NCBI GenBank assembly: GCA_964650285.1 | Contig: CAZYSP010000004.1 | Location: 9,205 to 73,204, forward strand | From: JACPJP01 sp964650285 | GTDB lineage: Archaea; Nanobdellota; Nanobdellia; Woesearchaeales; GW2011-AR4 | Direction of reading: 5' to 3' | Length of the DNA stretch: 64,000 bases | Part shown: positions 32,812 to 41,516 of the stretch, in pieces | Layout of the letters: each line of letters opens with the position of its first letter | Numbering within the stretch: position 1 is the stretch's first letter | Notes under the pieces: generated by a model | The model's input: only the letters and a program-made list of their open reading frames with translations | The model's database searches: none | Told to the model about the DNA's origin: nothing | Translations under genes and position numbers: made by a program

Positions 32812-32937
32812 CTAACGTGCTGTCCAGCCGCCATCCACAACAAGATTATGGCCAGTTATAAAGCTCGATTCATCCAATGCCAAAAAAACTGCAGCATTTC
32901 CAATCGGCCTTTTTCTTTCTTTTGTTGTAGAACTACT
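32812..32937 (-). pseudogene. C-terminal remnant of a short-chain dehydrogenase
   Basis: On the minus strand a 41-codon frame without start encodes the conserved end of an SDR enzyme: RPIGNAAVFLALDESSFITG then HNLVVDGGWTAR and a stop. The VDGGW motif is the family's typical C terminus. An in-frame TAA stands just before (32938-32940) and the next gene begins soon after, so the rest of the enzyme is gone. It is the trace of a lost gene. Confidence 0.7.
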
Positions 32938-32986
32938 TTATAAACCTCACGCGCAAATGTCCGGTGGTATAGTAAGAATTAGATGA

Positions 32987-34489
32987 TCAAACACTCTCAG
33001 GCTTCCATAATCTTGCAATCCTGTCCTTTTCGCGCCATTTTCTTATGAAGTTCTTTACCCTTAACGGAAGGACAGTTTCAAGAAGTTCACTTTTTTCAGT
33101 CAGCTTGTAAAGCTCTTTTTTTAGCTTGTTGCTTAAGTCTTTATACAAGCTAGGGTCAGCATAAATCAAGCCTTCCTCAATTCTATGGTAAGCTGTAGTT
33201 CCTTCTGGAGCAAAAACTATGTAACCGCGTTTGCCCTTTAAAAGTTCCGAGTAAGAATCCATCCCCCTGTACACCTTTTCTGCATCTGCTAAATAAACAC
33301 CGCCTTTCTTGCCGCTTGGGTCTAAAATTACAAGCTCATCACCCTCAACAGCCACGCATACAGAATAATGGGCTGATTTTGCTTGCGGAAATAAAATATT
33401 CTTTTTATAGTCAACAATAATTAAGGCTCCTTCATTGAGCCATAGCCTTATCTCATCTTTTAAGTCTGTTATGTGGCCTATGTCTATCCAGGCTCCCTTA
33501 ACCTTGTTTTTGGTCATATCCTGCGTAACTTTGATCAATGTTTCCGGATGAGTTCCCATACCCACCTTGGTGTTGCTTAATTCCCCTATTTTTGACTGGC
33601 TCTCACTGTAGCCAAAGATTTTCAGTATTATTGATACGCTGGCAGGTCCACAAAAACTGGGCTTTTGCTCAACATAATAACTTTTTATTTTTTCCAAAGT
33701 ATCAAGGTCAGTTTCTACATTCTTGAATGATATGTCTTTTTTTACAAATTCTTTGTTGGGTATGGATGTTGAATAGCCAAAATCAGACTTTATTGTAACT
33801 GCCTGGTTTGATATGGATTTTATGCTGCCATCTATATCATCAATTTTAACTTTCTGGCCAAGTTTAAATGATCTAGAGGTTCTTATGTAAATGCCTGCTA
33901 TAAAATTTTCCATAAACACTTTTGTTCCAAAAAATATGTATAAGAAAAGCAGGGCCATGATTCCATAAAAAAACCATCCAATAGCAGAGGTTATACCACT
34001 TATATTAATACCAAAAAAATCCAGCAGGAATAAGCCGGTAAATAGGTACAAAGAAATGCGCACAAAAGCCAGAATCCCGTTCAGGAAATGCTCTCTCTTC
34101 TGCTCAAGCATAAACTCTGTAATGCCAGTTGCAGCAAATATCCTTTTTAATCCAAAAGTTATCAGATTTATGACTGCTATAGCCAGTATAATCAGCAGTA
34201 TTACAAGCAGTATGTTTGGCAATAAGTCGTATGTATTTGAAATGAAGTTGCCTGCTACTGTTATGTCCTTTACCAAATCAACCTGTAAGTAGATTAATGC
34301 AGCTAAAATTGTGAAAATCATAACCAGGTATCTGAAAACCTTTACAATCTGTATGTGCTTTACACTTATTGTTTCTTTTTTTTTGGAGAATGAGATTACT
34401 AAGCTACTTCCTATCCTGACTACTACGTAACCTGCTATAAGTATTAAAATAGTGATTAAAAGTTTTGTTGTTGTTACATTCAGTGCCAT
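32987..34489 (-). CDS. MscS-like channel fused to a C39-type cysteine peptidase domain
   Basis: 500 residues. Residues 1-195 contain about five transmembrane helices; 196-262 are the MscS beta domain (SFKLGQKVKIDDIDGSIKSI and TSIPNKEF). From about 265 a papain-like C39 domain follows, with the nucleophile in QKPSFCGPASVS (Cys280), His374 in KSAHYSVCV and Asp390 in LVILDPSG, the complete C39 triad. A basic helical tail ends the protein. C39 domains normally cleave double-glycine leaders next to ABC exporters; here the domain would lie on the cytoplasmic side of a mechanosensitive channel. Confidence 0.8.
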   Translation of the reverse strand: MALNVTTTKLLITILILIAGYVVVRIGSSLVISFSKKKETISVKHIQIVKVFRYLVMIFTILAALIYLQVDLVKDITVAGNFISNTYDLLPNILLVILLIILAIAVINLITFGLKRIFAATGITEFMLEQKREHFLNGILAFVRISLYLFTGLFLLDFFGINISGITSAIGWFFYGIMALLFLYIFFGTKVFMENFIAGIYIRTSRSFKLGQKVKIDDIDGSIKSISNQAVTIKSDFGYSTSIPNKEFVKKDISFKNVETDLDTLEKIKSYYVEQKPSFCGPASVSIILKIFGYSESQSKIGELSNTKVGMGTHPETLIKVTQDMTKNKVKGAWIDIGHITDLKDEIRLWLNEGALIIVDYKKNILFPQAKSAHYSVCVAVEGDELVILDPSGKKGGVYLADAEKVYRGMDSYSELLKGKRGYIVFAPEGTTAYHRIEEGLIYADPSLYKDLSNKLKKELYKLTEKSELLETVLPLRVKNFIRKWREKDRIARLWKPESV

Positions 34490-34665
34490 TTTAGGTTTTT
34501 TAACTACTTATTCTAAATGATAACCGAGGTTAAATAAATAGTTTGTTGTTTTTTTGAAATTTTAAACAGAAGTTTGAATGAAAAATGAGATTTTTAATAA
34601 AATTGTGTAAATATTATCTCTGTAAAGATAAGTTCAAATAATTATCATTATTGCCCTAATATTTA

Positions 34666-35013
34666 ATGACCGTAAACATTACTGTAGAGGAATTAGACAT
34701 ACGTAGAACATATTTATGCAAAAATCTTGATTTAGTTACATTATTTTTTTTAAAAGAAAAAAGTTCACTTAATGCCTATGATGTTATAGAAGAAGTCCTT
34801 TCTGAATTCAAGGTTTTGCTATTCCCACCTACAGTTTATCATGTTTGGGATAATCTTACTCACACTAATTATATAAAAGTGGATGAAGCAGGAGAAAAAG
34901 GTGAAGAATATTTGAATTTATTAATATCAACTAGAGCAAGAATAGATAGACATTTAGGATTAATCCAGAAGGATATGCCACTATACCATCCATTACCTCC
35001 AACATTTGCGTAG
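34666..35013 (+). CDS. Winged-helix protein, PadR-like
   Basis: A 115-residue protein whose middle (about 20-80) reads like a winged helix: LDLVTLFFLKEKSSLNAYDV, then FPPTVYHVWDNLTHTNYIKV, the latter with the PadR-type recognition helix and wing. N- and C-terminal parts are short. Probably a small transcription regulator; its target is unknown. It stands alone on the plus strand. Confidence 0.55.
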   Translation: MTVNITVEELDIRRTYLCKNLDLVTLFFLKEKSSLNAYDVIEEVLSEFKVLLFPPTVYHVWDNLTHTNYIKVDEAGEKGEEYLNLLISTRARIDRHLGLIQKDMPLYHPLPPTFA

Positions 35014-35103
35014 TATTTCCTAAGGATTCTTTTAGTTTCTTTATATGCAACAGTATCTAAAAAGAAAACATTTATATATCAATCTGCCTTGTATAAAGTT
35101 GAA

Positions 35104-35271
35104 ATGATTATAGACAAAAATATTTTGATAGGGCTCGGTATTTTAGTGGGGATTTACCTATTGTATAAATTTTTGTTCCGTGCAAGCAAGTTTGATGATG
35201 AGTACCAAAAAGTCTATAATAAAGTCCTTACCTCAGAAGAGTATAAGGTTAAAGGACAGTATGATAAATAA
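35104..35271 (+). CDS. Small single-span membrane protein
   Basis: A 55-residue protein with one hydrophobic helix (about 7-22, ILIGLGILVGIYLLYKFLF) and a charged tail. An upstream TTG is in frame, but a TATA-like TTTATATATC near 35070-35080 points to the ATG at 35104 as the start of a leaderless mRNA. Function unknown. Confidence 0.5.
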   Translation: MIIDKNILIGLGILVGIYLLYKFLFRASKFDDEYQKVYNKVLTSEEYKVKGQYDK

Positions 35272-35343
35272 GTTCTTCTTTTTCTGGGATTGCATTAAAA
35301 ATAAATAAATTTATTAAAGATAAATGAGAAATATCATAATAAA

Positions 35344-35469
35344 ATGGTAAAATGCCCTTACTGCGGAAAGGAATTGACAGAAAATGAAACATTCTGCTGG
35401 CACTGCGAGAATGATCTTTCCAAGCTGAAAGATAAGATGGAAAAGCCGGAATCAGAAGAAGATAGTTAG
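35344..35469 (+). CDS. Small zinc-ribbon protein
   Basis: A 41-residue protein with CPYCGKEL and FCWHCENDL, two CxxC knuckles of a zinc ribbon, followed by an acidic tail. It ends one base before the tpiA start codon and is presumably cotranslated with it. Such mini-ribbons often mediate protein or nucleic-acid contacts; the task here is unknown. Confidence 0.65.
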   Translation: MVKCPYCGKELTENETFCWHCENDLSKLKDKMEKPESEEDS

Positions 35470-35470
35470 A

Positions 35471-36220
35471 ATGGCAATGAAACCTCTAATAGCAGCGAAC
35501 TGGAAGATGAATAAGGATATTAAGGAAGCTGTTTCTTTTATTAACAAATTTAAAAATTTAATTAAAAATATTAAAAATACTGAAATAGTAATTTGTGCAC
35601 CTTTTACATCATTATCTGAAATAAAAAAATTAATCAAAACTACAAATATTAAACTTGGCGCGCAAAACATGCATTTTGAGGAAAAAGGCGCATTTACAGG
35701 CGAGATTTCCGGATTAATGCTAAAAGATATTGTTGAATATGTTATTCTAGGTCATTCTGAGAGAAGGCAGATTTTTCATGAGACTGATGATTTAATAAAC
35801 AAAAAAATAGAGTCAGCATTAAAAAATAAATTAAAACCTATATTATGCATTGGAGAAACATTACAGCAGAGAAACAATAACAAAACAATGAAAATAATAA
35901 AAAATCAATTGAAAGGATGTTTAAAAAATGTTTCAAATGATGAAATGAAAAATATTGTTGTTGCTTACGAGCCGGTATGGGCAATAGGGACAGGGAAAAA
36001 TGCAACTCCAGAGCAGGCAGAAGAAGTTCATAAGTTCATAAGGGAATTATTGTCAAAAATGTATAATGAAACTATTTCTAAAAATACAAGGATAATTTAC
36101 GGCGGCAGCATGAAGCCAAATAACGCCCGCGAGCTGTTATCAATGCCAAACATCAATGGCGGCTTAGTTGGTGGTGCTTCTTTAGATGCCAAGAGTTTTG
36201 GTGAGATTTGCAATACCTAA
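35471..36220 (+). CDS. tpiA: Triosephosphate isomerase
   Basis: Interconverts dihydroxyacetone phosphate and glyceraldehyde 3-phosphate. Catalytic residues are in ANWKMNKD (Lys), ILGHSERRQ (His) and VAYEPVWAIGTG (Glu), with the phosphate loop YGGSMKPNN and GGLVGGASL. At 249 residues it has the length of bacterial/eukaryotic TIM, whereas most archaeal TIMs are near 225, which hints at horizontal origin. It converges on dnaJ with a 4-base 3' overlap. Confidence 0.94.
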   Translation: MAMKPLIAANWKMNKDIKEAVSFINKFKNLIKNIKNTEIVICAPFTSLSEIKKLIKTTNIKLGAQNMHFEEKGAFTGEISGLMLKDIVEYVILGHSERRQIFHETDDLINKKIESALKNKLKPILCIGETLQQRNNNKTMKIIKNQLKGCLKNVSNDEMKNIVVAYEPVWAIGTGKNATPEQAEEVHKFIRELLSKMYNETISKNTRIIYGGSMKPNNARELLSMPNINGGLVGGASLDAKSFGEICNT

Positions 36221-37320
36221 AACATCTTACCCAAAAACCCTTTTTTCTTCTTGTTTCCTTTTTCAAATTCCTTAAGAAGTTCTTTCTGTTTTTTGCTTAA
36301 TTTTTCAGGTACTTCAATAACAACCTCAACATTTTCATTTCCAGTGCCATGACCATGTAGATAAGGTACGCCTTTTCCTTTCATTCTAAAAATAGTATTA
36401 TTTTGCGTGCCAGCAGGTATTTTTAACTTGGCCTTTTCATCTAATGTAGGAACTTCTATTTCCCCACCTAAAGCTGCTATAGTAAATGGTATTGGTACTT
36501 TAATGTAGATATCATCACCATGCCTTTCAAATATTTCATGCTCTTTTACATGAATTATGATGTATAAGTCACCAGGTTCTGCACCTTTTTCTCCTGCTTC
36601 ACCTTCCTCAACAATCCTTAAATTTGTCCCTTCTTCTGCCCCTGTTGGAACTTTAACTTCAAGCTTCCTGGTTTTTTTAACAACTCCAGTACCATCGCAA
36701 ACTGCACATTCTTTCTTTATGTATTTTCCCTGGCCGCGGCATTTGCCGCAGGTTGTTGTTGTAGAGAACATTCCAAATGGTGTCCTTTGCGTTCTTCTTT
36801 GCATTCCAGAGCCGTTGCACTCAGGACAGTTTACAATATCTGCATCGCTTTCAGCACCAGAGCCATGGCATTTTGAACAGGACTCTAATCTTGGGATAAT
36901 AATATGCTTTGCTACACCTTTAGCAGCCTCTTCCAGAGTAATTTCCAAATCATACCTTAAATCAGCTCCTCTTCTAGGTCCTCTTCTTCTTGAGCCAAAC
37001 TGCCTTCCTCCGAAAAAACTTTCAAATATGCTGTCAAAATCAAAACCACCTCCAAAATCAGACATTATATCGCTAAAGTCAAAGCCTTCAAAGCCCTTGA
37101 ACTGGTCTGCAGTTGTGCCGTACTGGTCGTATTGTGTTCTTTTCTGGTCGTCAGCAAGAACAGCAGCAGCTTCATTTATTTCCTTGAACTTATCAGCAGA
37201 ATCCTCTTCCTTATTCAAATCAGGATGATATTTTTTAGCCAGCTTCTTGTAGGCTTTCTTTATTTCCTCCTTGGTCGCGTTCTTACCTACGCCTAGTATT
37301 TTGTAATAGTCTTTTGGCAT
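36217..37320 (-). CDS. dnaJ: Chaperone DnaJ
   Basis: Hsp40 co-chaperone. J domain (1-70) with the HPD motif in KKYHPDLNKE; Gly/Phe region (70-120); four CxxCxGxG zinc repeats (about 143-210: CSKCHGSG, CPECNGSG, CGKCRGQG, CAVCDGTG); two C-terminal substrate domains. 367 residues, a normal type I DnaJ. It stimulates the ATPase of DnaK, encoded two genes upstream on the same strand. Confidence 0.95.
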   Translation of the reverse strand: MPKDYYKILGVGKNATKEEIKKAYKKLAKKYHPDLNKEEDSADKFKEINEAAAVLADDQKRTQYDQYGTTADQFKGFEGFDFSDIMSDFGGGFDFDSIFESFFGGRQFGSRRRGPRRGADLRYDLEITLEEAAKGVAKHIIIPRLESCSKCHGSGAESDADIVNCPECNGSGMQRRTQRTPFGMFSTTTTCGKCRGQGKYIKKECAVCDGTGVVKKTRKLEVKVPTGAEEGTNLRIVEEGEAGEKGAEPGDLYIIIHVKEHEIFERHGDDIYIKVPIPFTIAALGGEIEVPTLDEKAKLKIPAGTQNNTIFRMKGKGVPYLHGHGTGNENVEVVIEVPEKLSKKQKELLKEFEKGNKKKKGFLGKMF

Positions 37321-37410
37321 TTTATTTGATTTTAATTTTATTTTAATAATTATTTTTTATTGAATTTCCTATTTTTATTATTTTAATAAAATTTTTAATT
37401 GGATTTATTA

Positions 37411-37887
37411 TTATTGTAGCAATTCTTCCTCAATCTTTTTTACAAATTCTAATTTTTTAGTTAAATCAATATTATACCTTTTTTCTAAATCTTTAAACCT
37501 TTCCTCCAAACTTACTATTCTGTTTCCCCTAACTCTTTTGTCAGCATAAAAAAGAATCTTTTCCTCAATTCTTATTGGCTGGTTTTTTTCTTTTTCAATT
37601 TCGTACAAACTATGTTTTCTAGCCACTTCAGAAACTTCCGGAAAGCCTATGCTTTTTAATAACTTTGCCCCTGCAATTATATGATTATCTTTTTCTCTTT
37701 CAACATCATGCAATAAGGCTGCTGCAATAACAAGGTTTTTATTAATATTAATGCCTTTTTTTATTAATCTATCAGCAATTTCTTCAGCAACTTTGCAAAC
37801 AGTTTTACAGTGCCCAATCACATTAGAAGGAGTTTTATTTTTATTTAGAATATCTAAACATTCCTCTTTTGACGGGATTAGTGCCAT
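37411..37887 (-). CDS. HD-domain hydrolase
   Basis: A 158-residue HD protein with the ordered metal ligands: H in NVIGHCKTV, HD in AALLHDVERE, H in ARKHSLYEI and D in FYADKRVRG. HD proteins of this size hydrolyse nucleotides or phosphate esters. It is inserted between dnaK and dnaJ on the same strand (16 bases after dnaK), so it is probably coexpressed with the chaperones. Confidence 0.75.
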   Translation of the reverse strand: MALIPSKEECLDILNKNKTPSNVIGHCKTVCKVAEEIADRLIKKGININKNLVIAAALLHDVEREKDNHIIAGAKLLKSIGFPEVSEVARKHSLYEIEKEKNQPIRIEEKILFYADKRVRGNRIVSLEERFKDLEKRYNIDLTKKLEFVKKIEEELLQ

Positions 37888-37902
37888 AATAAAAAAGAAA
37901 AA

Positions 37903-39819
37903 TTATTTTTTCTTTTTCTTTTTATCATCATCTTCCACTTTGTACTCTGCATCAACTACTTTGTCATCTTTCTTTTCACTCCCAGAACCTGCAGAAGCTC
38001 CTGCTTGTTTGCCTTGCTGTTGCTTCTTAGCCTGCTCCTGTGCAACTTTTTGGTACATCTCTGTTGACATTTTCTGGACTAACTGGTTAACCTCATCCAT
38101 TTTTGCCTTTATTGCTGCAATATCTTTCTTTTCTTGCTTCAACAGCTCTTTCAATTCCATTCTTTTTCCTTTCACTGTCTCAAGCTCTTTGCTGTCAACC
38201 TTGCCCTCAAACTCCTTGAAGAGCTTTTCAGTTGAATAGACCAGCGCATCTGCATTATTGACGGTTTCCACTTGCTCTTTTCTTTTCTTATCTTCATCAG
38301 CATGTTTTTCTGCATCTTCTTGCATCTTAGCAATTTCTTCATCTGAAAGATTTGTTGAAGCTACAATTTTAACTGATTGTTCCTTTCCTGTTCCTAAATC
38401 CTTTGCTGAAACATTTACAATACCATTTGCATCAATATCAAATGTAACTTCAATTTGAGGAACTCCTCTTGGAGCTGGAGGTAATCCTTCTAGATTAAAT
38501 GAACCAATAACTTTATTGTCATTAAACATTGCTCTCTCTCCTTGACCTACTCTAATTGTTACAGCTGATTGATTATCTTCAGCTGTTGAATACACTTGAG
38601 ATTTCTTTGTTGGAATTGTTGTATTCTTATCAATCATTTTTGTGAAAACTCCACCAAGTGTTTCAATACCAAGTGTTAATGGTGTTACATCAAGCAATAA
38701 GATGTCCTTGACTTCTCCGGCTAAAACTCCTGCCTGTATTGCTGCACCTTGGGCAACACATTCCATTGGATCAACACCACGCTCTACCTTTTTACTAACA
38801 AAATCTTCTACAAATTTCCTTACAATAGGCATTCTTGTTGGACCGCCTACAAGAATTATCTTGTTTATGTCTTTTGATGTCAATTTAGAGTCTTTCAATG
38901 CCTGCTCCATTGGATGCTTGCATTTCTGTATAATTAGCTCTACAAGCTGCTCTAACTTTGACCTTGCAAGCTTCATGCTTAAGTGTTTTGGACTGTCGTT
39001 AACAGAAGTTATGAAAGGAATATTGATATCTGTTTCAAGTGTTGTAGATAACTCAATTTTTGCTTTTTCTGTAGCCTCTCTTAAGCGCTGCATAGCTGTG
39101 TCATCCTCACTTAAATCAATTCCTTCCTTATTTTTAAAGTCCTCAATAATGAATTTCATCAATGCTTCGTCCATATCTGTTCCGCCTAGTTGTGTGTCTC
39201 CAGAAGTAGCTTTAACTTCAAAAACTCCTTCAGAAAAATCCATTATTGTAACATCTAGTGTTCCGCCGCCAAAGTCAAATACAAGAATTTTTAGTTCCTT
39301 ATCCATCTTGTCTAGGCCGTAAGCCATTGAGGCTGCTGTTGGCTCATTGACTAATCTAACAACTTCCAAACCTGCTATAGTACCAGCATCTTTTGTAGCC
39401 TGTCTTTGGTTGTCATCAAAATAGGCTGGTACTGTTATGACTGCCTTCTTTATTGGTTCTCCTACAAATTCTTCTGCATCCTTCTTTATTTTTTGTAGAA
39501 TAAATGCTGAGATTTGCTGTGGAGAGTATTTTTTGCCATTTATTTTGTACTCAAAGCTCTTTCCCATCTTTCTTTTTGCAACAGTTATTGTGCCTTGAGG
39601 ATTGCTTACAGCTTGTCTTCTTGCTGGCTCTCCCACTAACATTTGCCCGTCTTTTGTAAATGCAACTACACTAGGAAATGCTTTTCCGTAAGCAGTTGTG
39701 CCTTCTGCACTGGGTATAATTGTGGGTTTGCCTGCTTGCAAAACAGAAGCAGCACTGTTGCTTGTACCCAAATCTATTCCAATAATTTTTTCTTTCTTCA
39801 TTTTTGTTTTTTCAGCCAT
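37903..39819 (-). CDS. dnaK: Chaperone DnaK (Hsp70)
   Basis: The 638-residue Hsp70 has the ATPase domain signatures IIGIDLGTSNSAASV, FDFGGGTLDVTIMDF and ILVGGPTRMPIVRKFV, then the substrate domain and a C-terminal lid ending in a Lys-rich tail. It folds proteins with DnaJ and GrpE, both in this cluster. DnaK reached archaea from bacteria by transfer, so its presence is not universal in this domain. A Thr in ERGVDPMECVAQGAA-type surroundings is unremarkable. Confidence 0.96.
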   Translation of the reverse strand: MAEKTKMKKEKIIGIDLGTSNSAASVLQAGKPTIIPSAEGTTAYGKAFPSVVAFTKDGQMLVGEPARRQAVSNPQGTITVAKRKMGKSFEYKINGKKYSPQQISAFILQKIKKDAEEFVGEPIKKAVITVPAYFDDNQRQATKDAGTIAGLEVVRLVNEPTAASMAYGLDKMDKELKILVFDFGGGTLDVTIMDFSEGVFEVKATSGDTQLGGTDMDEALMKFIIEDFKNKEGIDLSEDDTAMQRLREATEKAKIELSTTLETDINIPFITSVNDSPKHLSMKLARSKLEQLVELIIQKCKHPMEQALKDSKLTSKDINKIILVGGPTRMPIVRKFVEDFVSKKVERGVDPMECVAQGAAIQAGVLAGEVKDILLLDVTPLTLGIETLGGVFTKMIDKNTTIPTKKSQVYSTAEDNQSAVTIRVGQGERAMFNDNKVIGSFNLEGLPPAPRGVPQIEVTFDIDANGIVNVSAKDLGTGKEQSVKIVASTNLSDEEIAKMQEDAEKHADEDKKRKEQVETVNNADALVYSTEKLFKEFEGKVDSKELETVKGKRMELKELLKQEKKDIAAIKAKMDEVNQLVQKMSTEMYQKVAQEQAKKQQQGKQAGASAGSGSEKKDDKVVDAEYKVEDDDKKKKKK

Positions 39820-39926
39820 TTTTACATCACCATTAGTTTTATTTTTTTATTTTTTTAATCAATATTTTTTAATTTGAAATTATTGTTTTTATTACTGTAA
39901 ATTTTTGAATTGGAATTTTTCTGTTG

Positions 39927-40457
39927 TTATTTTAATAATTCAAAACTTAATATTTTCTTTAACTTCTCTTTATCAGGAACTAAATCCTTTAATTCAGCTC
40001 CTCTTAGTGTTTTTCCGCCACTTTTCAGGTAAGTTGCATACTGTCTTAAACTCTCTGGGTCATTTTCATTTACAAAATGGTTAAGCATAAACCACAAACT
40101 TAATTGCTCACCATAGTCTTTGCATCCCATTGCAACTTTACATTCCAATGGTTTTGCTTCATGTATTCTGCATCTGATTTCTTGATCAAAAAAGGCGCAT
40201 TTTCCATATGGTTTGTGTTTCTTCAGTATTCTTGGTCTGTATTTTTTTGTGTTAAATTTCTCAACTTCTTCTAAAAATTCTTTTTTCAAAACCTCTTCTG
40301 TTATCCCTAAATGTTTTGCAATTCTTGAAATGTCATCATTAACTAAAAAGCCGCTACCATATTTGCATCCATTAGTGCATGCCTCGCATTTGCATGCATG
40401 CACAAGCTTCAAAACCTCTTCTACAGGAGTGTTTTTTGTTAAATTTATTTTTTTCAA
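39927..40457 (-). CDS. YkgJ-type cysteine-cluster protein
   Basis: A 176-residue protein with HACKCEACTNGCKYGSGF at the N terminus and CRIHEAKPLECKVAMGC in the middle, the spaced cysteines of YkgJ-family zinc/iron-cluster proteins. It sits between grpE and dnaK on the same strand. The start is a TTG with GAGGT ten bases before it. A sequence motif shared with the purQ and purC upstream regions lies before it (40488-40516). Function unknown. Confidence 0.7.
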   Translation of the reverse strand: MKKINLTKNTPVEEVLKLVHACKCEACTNGCKYGSGFLVNDDISRIAKHLGITEEVLKKEFLEEVEKFNTKKYRPRILKKHKPYGKCAFFDQEIRCRIHEAKPLECKVAMGCKDYGEQLSLWFMLNHFVNENDPESLRQYATYLKSGGKTLRGAELKDLVPDKEKLKKILSFELLK

Positions 40458-40487
40458 TCAAATACCTCTTTACATTGTTTATTTGCT

Positions 40488-40516
40488 ATTTTCTAAGTTC
40501 ACAATTATTTGTTTAG
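40488..40516 (-). promoter_or_regulatory. Shared upstream motif, site 1
   Basis: On the minus strand, AACAAATAATTGTGAAC and then TTAGAAAATA, 30 bases before the YkgJ-type start codon. The same sequence precedes purQ (48281) and, with changes, purC (50421). Confidence 0.4.
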
Positions 40517-40642
40517 TTATTTTTTATTTTACACATAATACTATTTCGGCATTGAAATTATTTTTAATAAATAATCATCGTTAGCGATGCAAATTGTTTG
40601 GTTTTTGTTTTTAATATAAATTTTTATTATTGGAAAATTTTT

Positions 40643-41209
40643 TTATTTTTTATTATTGTTACTTTCTTTTTTCTCTTCTATTTTTTCATTAATCTTGACT
40701 TTGCTGTGCCTCAAAACCTTTCCATTAAGCATATAGCCTTTTTGCAGTTCTTCCAAAACAATATTTTCATCCTTATCGGATTTTTCCTTTAACATTACTT
40801 CATGCAAATAAGGATCAAACTTTTTTCCCAATGCTTCAATTGGTCTTACTCCTTCTGACTCCAAAATTGAAAACAACTGAACATAAACAATCTCCATACC
40901 CTTTACGAATTTTTCCTTGTCATTAGTGTTTTTTAATGCGATTTCAAAGGTGTCAATTATTGACAATAATTTTTGAATAAGCTCTGCTTTGGCATATTTT
41001 ACAAACTCTCCTTTTTCCTTATCTACTCTTTTTCTATAGTTTTCAAATTCTGCCTGTGTTCTTTGCAGTGTTTCTGTAAGCTCTATAATAATCTCTTTTT
41101 CTGTTGGTTTTTTTGCTTTTTGTTGTTTTTTTTCTTTTAACTTTTCATCTTCCTTTGTTTCTTTCGCTTGCTCTTTTTTTACTTCTTTTTCCATTTTTAT
41201 TATTTCCAT
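40643..41209 (-). CDS. grpE: Nucleotide exchange factor GrpE
   Basis: A 188-residue GrpE: charged N-terminal coiled coil, then the family core around LQRTQAEFENYRKRVDKEK and the beta-wing VRPIEALGKKFDPYLHEVM with GYMLNGKVLRHSKVKI. It releases ADP from DnaK. Two ATG codons lie close together (41209 and 41194); either could be used. It is the first gene of the chaperone cluster on the minus strand. Confidence 0.93.
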   Translation of the reverse strand: MEIIKMEKEVKKEQAKETKEDEKLKEKKQQKAKKPTEKEIIIELTETLQRTQAEFENYRKRVDKEKGEFVKYAKAELIQKLLSIIDTFEIALKNTNDKEKFVKGMEIVYVQLFSILESEGVRPIEALGKKFDPYLHEVMLKEKSDKDENIVLEELQKGYMLNGKVLRHSKVKINEKIEEKKESNNNKK

Positions 41210-41340
41210 TAATTATAAAAATATTAAATTAAAAAACAAAAATTGAGTTATTGTCTCACATCATTGTTTTAATCTTGTTGACTTTAAATCAACGAAACTA
41301 TGGTAACATCAACTTATATTTAAATATTTCTGTTCTAGAG

Positions 41341-41371
41341 TATATAAATAAGCAAAACATTAATAAATAAG
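41341..41371 (+). promoter_or_regulatory. Two TATA-like boxes upstream of element copy 3
   Basis: TATATAAATA (41341-41350) and TTAATAAATAA (about 41360-41370) stand on the plus strand. The second is 26-28 bases before 41393, the edge of the third structured element, and would start a plus-strand transcript through the element towards the HTH gene at 41517. The remaining space back to grpE is AT-rich with nothing else recognised. Confidence 0.45.
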
Positions 41372-41392
41372 TGTATCTTTAAGGGTTTTATC

Positions 41393-41514
41393 GGGCTTTG
41401 CCAGAGCGGACTTTAGTCAAAATGGGCATTTTTAAAAAACAAAAAATGCAAGCATTTTAATTGCACATTTAGCCTGATTCTACCCACCCACCTCCCCTAA
41501 AATTGGCAAAGCCC
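41393..41514 (-). ncRNA. Repeated structured element, copy 3
   Basis: Third copy, in inverse orientation to the other two. The ends pair over 11 bases: GGGCTTTGCCA and TGGCAAAGCCC. Read on the minus strand, the G-run GGGGAGGTGGGTGGG and the block CTAAAGTCCGCTCTGGC are identical to copies 1 and 2. The inner hairpin has changed to AAAATGCTTGCATTTTT with AAAAATGCCCATTTT but still pairs. It lies between grpE and an HTH gene whose first ATG is two bases beyond the stem, and strong TATA boxes stand on the plus strand, so here it might instead be read from the C-rich strand as a 5' leader. Confidence 0.65.
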
Positions 41515-41516
41515 AG

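Noticed and set aside
36557..37228. 223-residue plus-strand ORF.
   Set aside because: Antisense to dnaJ, Ser/Pro-biased as expected for a shadow of its zinc repeats.
38642..39322. 226-residue plus-strand ORF.
   Set aside because: Antisense to dnaK, whose conserved ATPase motifs are on the minus strand.
11007..41514. The three-copy element as a MITE or insertion sequence remnant.
   Set aside because: The paired ends differ in sequence between copies and no target-site duplication is seen; mobile elements keep identical terminal repeats.
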